Assembly: GCA_003175865.1 (NCBI GenBank)
Contig: PSRF01000155.1
Coordinates: 1-7,421, forward strand
From: Blastocatellia bacterium
GTDB taxonomy: Bacteria; Acidobacteriota; Blastocatellia; Pyrinomonadales; Pyrinomonadaceae
DNA length: 7,421 nucleotides
Reading direction: 5' to 3'
Shown here: in pieces, positions 4,820-7,421 of the stretch
Position numbering within the stretch: the stretch's first letter is position 1
Layout: every line of letters begins with the position of its first letter
Translations under genes and position numbers: made by a program
The notes under the pieces: model-generated
Seen by the model: the letters and a program-made list of their open reading frames with translations, nothing else
Told to the model about the DNA's origin: nothing
Databases searched by the model: none

Positions 4820-7421
4820 CAAAACAGTTACCGTGAACGAACATGACGCAGTATTGCCACTGGCGTCGGTCACTACGTGTGTGACGGTGGTAGTACCGAT
4901 CGGGAATACAGATCCACTCGCCAAGCCGGCTGTTCTAGTGGTTGTTGATCCCGGACAATTATCTTGTCCTACTGGCGTTGCGTAAGTAGCGATTGCACCA
5001 GATGGGCACGATGGCTCTAAGGTGATGTTTGACGGACAACTAATCGTTGGTAACGTATTGTCGATTACCGTTACCGTCTGTGTTGCCGTACCTGTGTTGT
5101 AACCGTCGTTCGCCGTATAGGTAATAGTTGTTGTTCCTACCGGGAACACATTACCTGCCGGCACGCCTGTCCGCGTCACCGAGAGTGGCCCCGCACAGGA
5201 GTCGTTAGCACTGGCTGTGCCCAAAGTTGCATCGCTGACGCTTGTACCACACGAAGTTGCACCTGGGCCAGTATTAACCGTGACGTTGGCAGGTGCAGTA
5301 ACAATTGGTGCGGTCGTATCGACAACATTCACCGTGCGTGTAACTGGCGCAGCGGCGTGACCGCTAGGATCGGACGCGTTGTAGTTAACGGTATATGTTC
5401 CGACCACATTGGCATTTACAGTTCCGGACGCGGTTGCCGCGAAATCCCCGGCACAGGCATCGTGGGCTGTTGCACCTGGATCTGTAAAAGTCGTGTGACA
5501 CTCAACAGTCATCGGGTTAGGGCCAAGCACCTCGATGGTTGGGGCGGTATTATCCGGCCCAACCGTTACGACTCGAGTAGTTTCGACGGTTTGATTGTTT
5601 GCGGTCGCGGAATACGTGATTGAATAGGTTCCCGGCGAATGTATATCTACGGTACCGGTGGTCGTCACGCTAACGGCGTTACCACAGACTGTCGCCGTGG
5701 CACCAGGATCATTGAATGGCGTGCCGCACTCGATAAATACTTGAGCGTCCCCGTTCAGGGTTATTGTTGGCGGTTGATTTGATGACTGTGGTTGATCTGA
5801 TTCATCCTGATTGAAATTACCAACCAGCACAGTTCTTGTTGCTGTGCCCTGATGTGTTCCATCGGTAGCTGTGTAAGTTACCGTGTAAGTTCCGGGCACG
5901 TTGTTATTTACTGACGTAGCACCACCTGGCCCTGAAATTGTGCTTGTGACAGGTTTAGGTCCGGCACAATCATCCAATGCACTAGCACCCGGATCGACGA
6001 ACGGAATGCAAGAGCCCGTTATTATCCTGTACGGATTCGCACCGTTAACGGTGATTGCAGGTGCTTCCGTATCGGATACGGTGATGCTTCGTGTGGTTGA
6101 GACGGAGTTTGTCCCATCAGTTGCCGTGTACGTACCTGTATAGGTTCCAGTTGCTGGGGTATCAGGATTAAAACCACCTGAATAACTGACTGTTACGGGC
6201 ACGCTCTGCCCCGATCCATCGATGGCGGACGCCGCAGGATCGGCAAATTCAACGCCGCATTCAATTGTGATTGAAGTAGGACCATTTAGAGAGATTGAAA
6301 GTGAGCCTGGATTGTTTACTGTGACTTGGAAACCTACTGCCGCACCGGTTTGGGCGCTACAGATCACAGTACTGGTTCCAACGGGGAAGAATGAACCGGA
6401 TGCTGGGTTGCAGGTGATGGGTGAAATAGTCTCGCCGTTTTCACCGGTGGTAGTCGTCCCGCAATCACCAGTTCCGGTGGGCGTATTGTAGGTCACAACC
6501 GCACCCGCTTGTCCCGAGTCAGCACTTACAGTGATGTTATCCGGAGTGGAAAGCTGACACGGCGCGTTTATGACGTCGACGTCAGCCGTAGAACTGTCGT
6601 TATCTGGTTTTGGATCGGCAGTTGCGCTGCTGACGCTCGCGGTATTCGAAATGACCGTGCCGTTTGCGACACTGTCGACAACATATGTGGCTACGAAAAC
6701 GGCTGATTCGTCGCGCGCCAGACTTGTGATAGTGCAAGTCGTAGTTCCCGTTTCGCCTACGTTAGGGCTCGTGCAGGTAAACGTAGGACCGGACAGTTGA
6801 CCAAAGGAATGGAAAGTCGTGTTTGGCGGCACGGTATCTGTCAACTGGATAGTTGCTGCGTCGCTGGGTCCTAAGTTAGTTATTTGAATCGAGTAAACAA
6901 CTTGACCGCCTGCTGAGACGCCACTCGAAATCAGACCGTTATCAACCGAGACATCAGCACTCGGGTTCTCTGCGTCAACGACGGTAAAAGGAGTAACAGC
7001 GTAGACGCTACCGCCAAAAGGCTCGTATAGAATTACGCGCCAGTCTCCCAAACTCGAATTCGCATTCAAAGTAAAAGTCGCACTTCCATTTGCTGCTGCC
7101 ACCGCGGTGTTCTGAACGGCCACAAAATTCGCATTCGACCAGATGACCCTCCAACCGGGCGTCGCATTAGTGAACTTCGCGCAGACCGTCTTATCGCTAT
7201 CCTGCAGGTTGTAAACGCTTTTGGCAGTGGTGCAATCGCCCGCGAAGGTCTCAAGGGTTAAACCCGACTGCGGAGGTGCCGGGAAATTTAAGAATGAGAT
7301 TCCGGACCAAGGCTTCTTAGGAATCCCCGTCGTACTAATGAGAGGTTTTGAGTCCCGAATGAGCTTCCTGGATGATGCCGAACTACTAAAAAGAGGAATC
7401 GCTAAAAGACTTCCAAAAACA
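4541..7421 (-). CDS. Large secreted multidomain protein with DUF11, HYR-like and DUF5011-like Ig repeats; 5' end cut by window
   Basis: The reading frame is open from the right edge to the TGA-type stop region at 4541, giving 959 visible residues. The GTG at 7123 is internal. The first visible residues, VFGSLLAIPLFSSSASS, look like the end of a signal peptide, so probably only about 10-20 residues are missing. Domains in order: an N-terminal region with GWRVIW and GDWRVILYEPFGG (about 6965-7370); a DUF11 domain starting NPSADVSVDNG (about 6566-6964); an HYR-like module (6311-6565); four DUF5011-like Ig repeats marked by F.DP(G/A)A (about 5321-6304), with a Gln/Ser/Asn linker between repeats 2 and 3; two HYR modules with FPVGTTT and FPIGTTT (about 4820-5320); and a roughly 92-residue helical tail. 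No LPXTG, PEP-CTERM or type IX sorting signal is seen at the C-terminus. This is probably an exported surface or matrix protein for adhesion or scaffolding. No enzymatic domain was recognised. Confidence 0.93.
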   Translation of the reverse strand, partial: VFGSLLAIPLFSSSASSRKLIRDSKPLISTTGIPKKPWSGISFLNFPAPPQSGLTLETFAGDCTTAKSVYNLQDSDKTVCAKFTNATPGWRVIWSNANFVAVQNTAVAAANGSATFTLNANSSLGDWRVILYEPFGGSVYAVTPFTVVDAENPSADVSVDNGLISSGVSAGGQVVYSIQITNLGPSDAATIQLTDTVPPNTTFHSFGQLSGPTFTCTSPNVGETGTTTCTITSLARDESAVFVATYVVDSVANGTVISNTASVSSATADPKPDNDSSTADVDVINAPCQLSTPDNITVSADSGQAGAVVTYNTPTGTGDCGTTTTGENGETISPITCNPASGSFFPVGTSTVICSAQTGAAVGFQVTVNNPGSLSISLNGPTSITIECGVEFADPAASAIDGSGQSVPVTVSYSGGFNPDTPATGTYTGTYTATDGTNSVSTTRSITVSDTEAPAITVNGANPYRIITGSCIPFVDPGASALDDCAGPKPVTSTISGPGGATSVNNNVPGTYTVTYTATDGTHQGTATRTVLVGNFNQDESDQPQSSNQPPTITLNGDAQVFIECGTPFNDPGATATVCGNAVSVTTTGTVDIHSPGTYSITYSATANNQTVETTRVVTVGPDNTAPTIEVLGPNPMTVECHTTFTDPGATAHDACAGDFAATASGTVNANVVGTYTVNYNASDPSGHAAAPVTRTVNVVDTTAPIVTAPANVTVNTGPGATSCGTSVSDATLGTASANDSCAGPLSVTRTGVPAGNVFPVGTTTITYTANDGYNTGTATQTVTVIDNTLPTISCPSNITLEPSCPSGAIATYATPVGQDNCPGSTTTRTAGLASGSVFPIGTTTVTHVVTDASGNTASCSFTVTVLTPQAVIQNMINTINGLPLSGSQKQGLISKLTAASDAINQGKTNVACNKLSDFISQVSSFIGNGQLTSAQGQPLINSANHIRNTIGCTNLPCT
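5321..6304 (-). repeat. Four tandem DUF5011-like Ig repeats within the large secreted protein
   Basis: Four protein-level repeats of about 72-84 residues lie at roughly 6074-6304, 5819-6070, 5558-5773 and 5321-5548. Each begins with a short ITVNG/ITLNG/IEVLG-type strand. It then has a Cys followed by a F-x-DP(G/A)A turn (EFADPAASA, PFVDPGASA, PFNDPGATA, TFTDPGATA), then GTYT(G/V).Y.A and finally TR.(I/V)(T/L/N)V. The copies are diverged in DNA sequence, which fits old duplications. A low-complexity linker (NFNQDESDQPQSSNQPP, about 5768-5818) splits the array into two pairs. Confidence 0.85.

Noticed and set aside
5321..6304. Possible CRISPR or DNA-level tandem array
   Set aside because: The repetition is at the protein level (Ig-like domains of 72-84 residues) with diverged DNA; there are no short identical repeats with spacers.
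7066..7254. 62-codon minus-strand frame near the right end
   Set aside because: It overlaps the large protein's frame, which continues through this stretch with a sensible N-terminal domain; the alternative product is Arg-rich and featureless.

Overview
This window carries six genes, all read from the minus strand, so the biological order runs from position 7421 down to position 1. No RNA gene, CRISPR array, transposase or integrase was seen. The plus-strand reading frames look like shadows of the minus-strand genes. The style of the genes suggests a Gram-negative soil-type bacterium. Secreted DUF11/HYR/DUF5011 mosaic proteins, a short-motif beta-helix protein and a lipocalin-sized secreted protein with a GTCCRE motif together recall Acidobacteriota (Blastocatellia/Pyrinomonadaceae-like). 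That placement is inference from remembered family composition and has not been tested.

Right half (about 2815-7421): three exported proteins in at least two separately terminated units. First comes a giant surface/secreted protein (4541 to beyond 7421) with one DUF11 domain, three HYR-like modules, four DUF5011-like Ig repeats and a small helical tail. It ends at a strong hairpin (4485-4522). Next is a right-handed beta-helix protein (3383-4333) with a strong Shine-Dalgarno and its own terminator (about 3313-3357). Last is a small secreted protein of unknown function (2815-3288).

Left half (1-2734): a tight three-gene run for surface polysaccharide. It holds a Wzt-type ABC transporter ATPase with a C-terminal carbohydrate-recognition domain (1418-2734), a SAM-dependent methyltransferase (659-1408) and a DegT/DnrJ/EryC1/StrS sugar aminotransferase (1-662, cut by the window edge). 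The genes are 9 nt apart and then overlap as GTGA, so they are probably co-transcribed and translationally coupled. A plausible joint role is making, modifying and exporting an O-antigen-like glycan whose non-reducing end carries a methyl or amino-sugar cap read by the Wzt C-terminal domain. The usual partner permease gene (wzm) is not in the window.

Nothing here looks like a defence system or a clearly new system. The best leads are the possible cap-dependent export trio, the modular architecture and unanchored helical tail of the giant protein, and the unknown secreted protein bracketed by short matching sequences.
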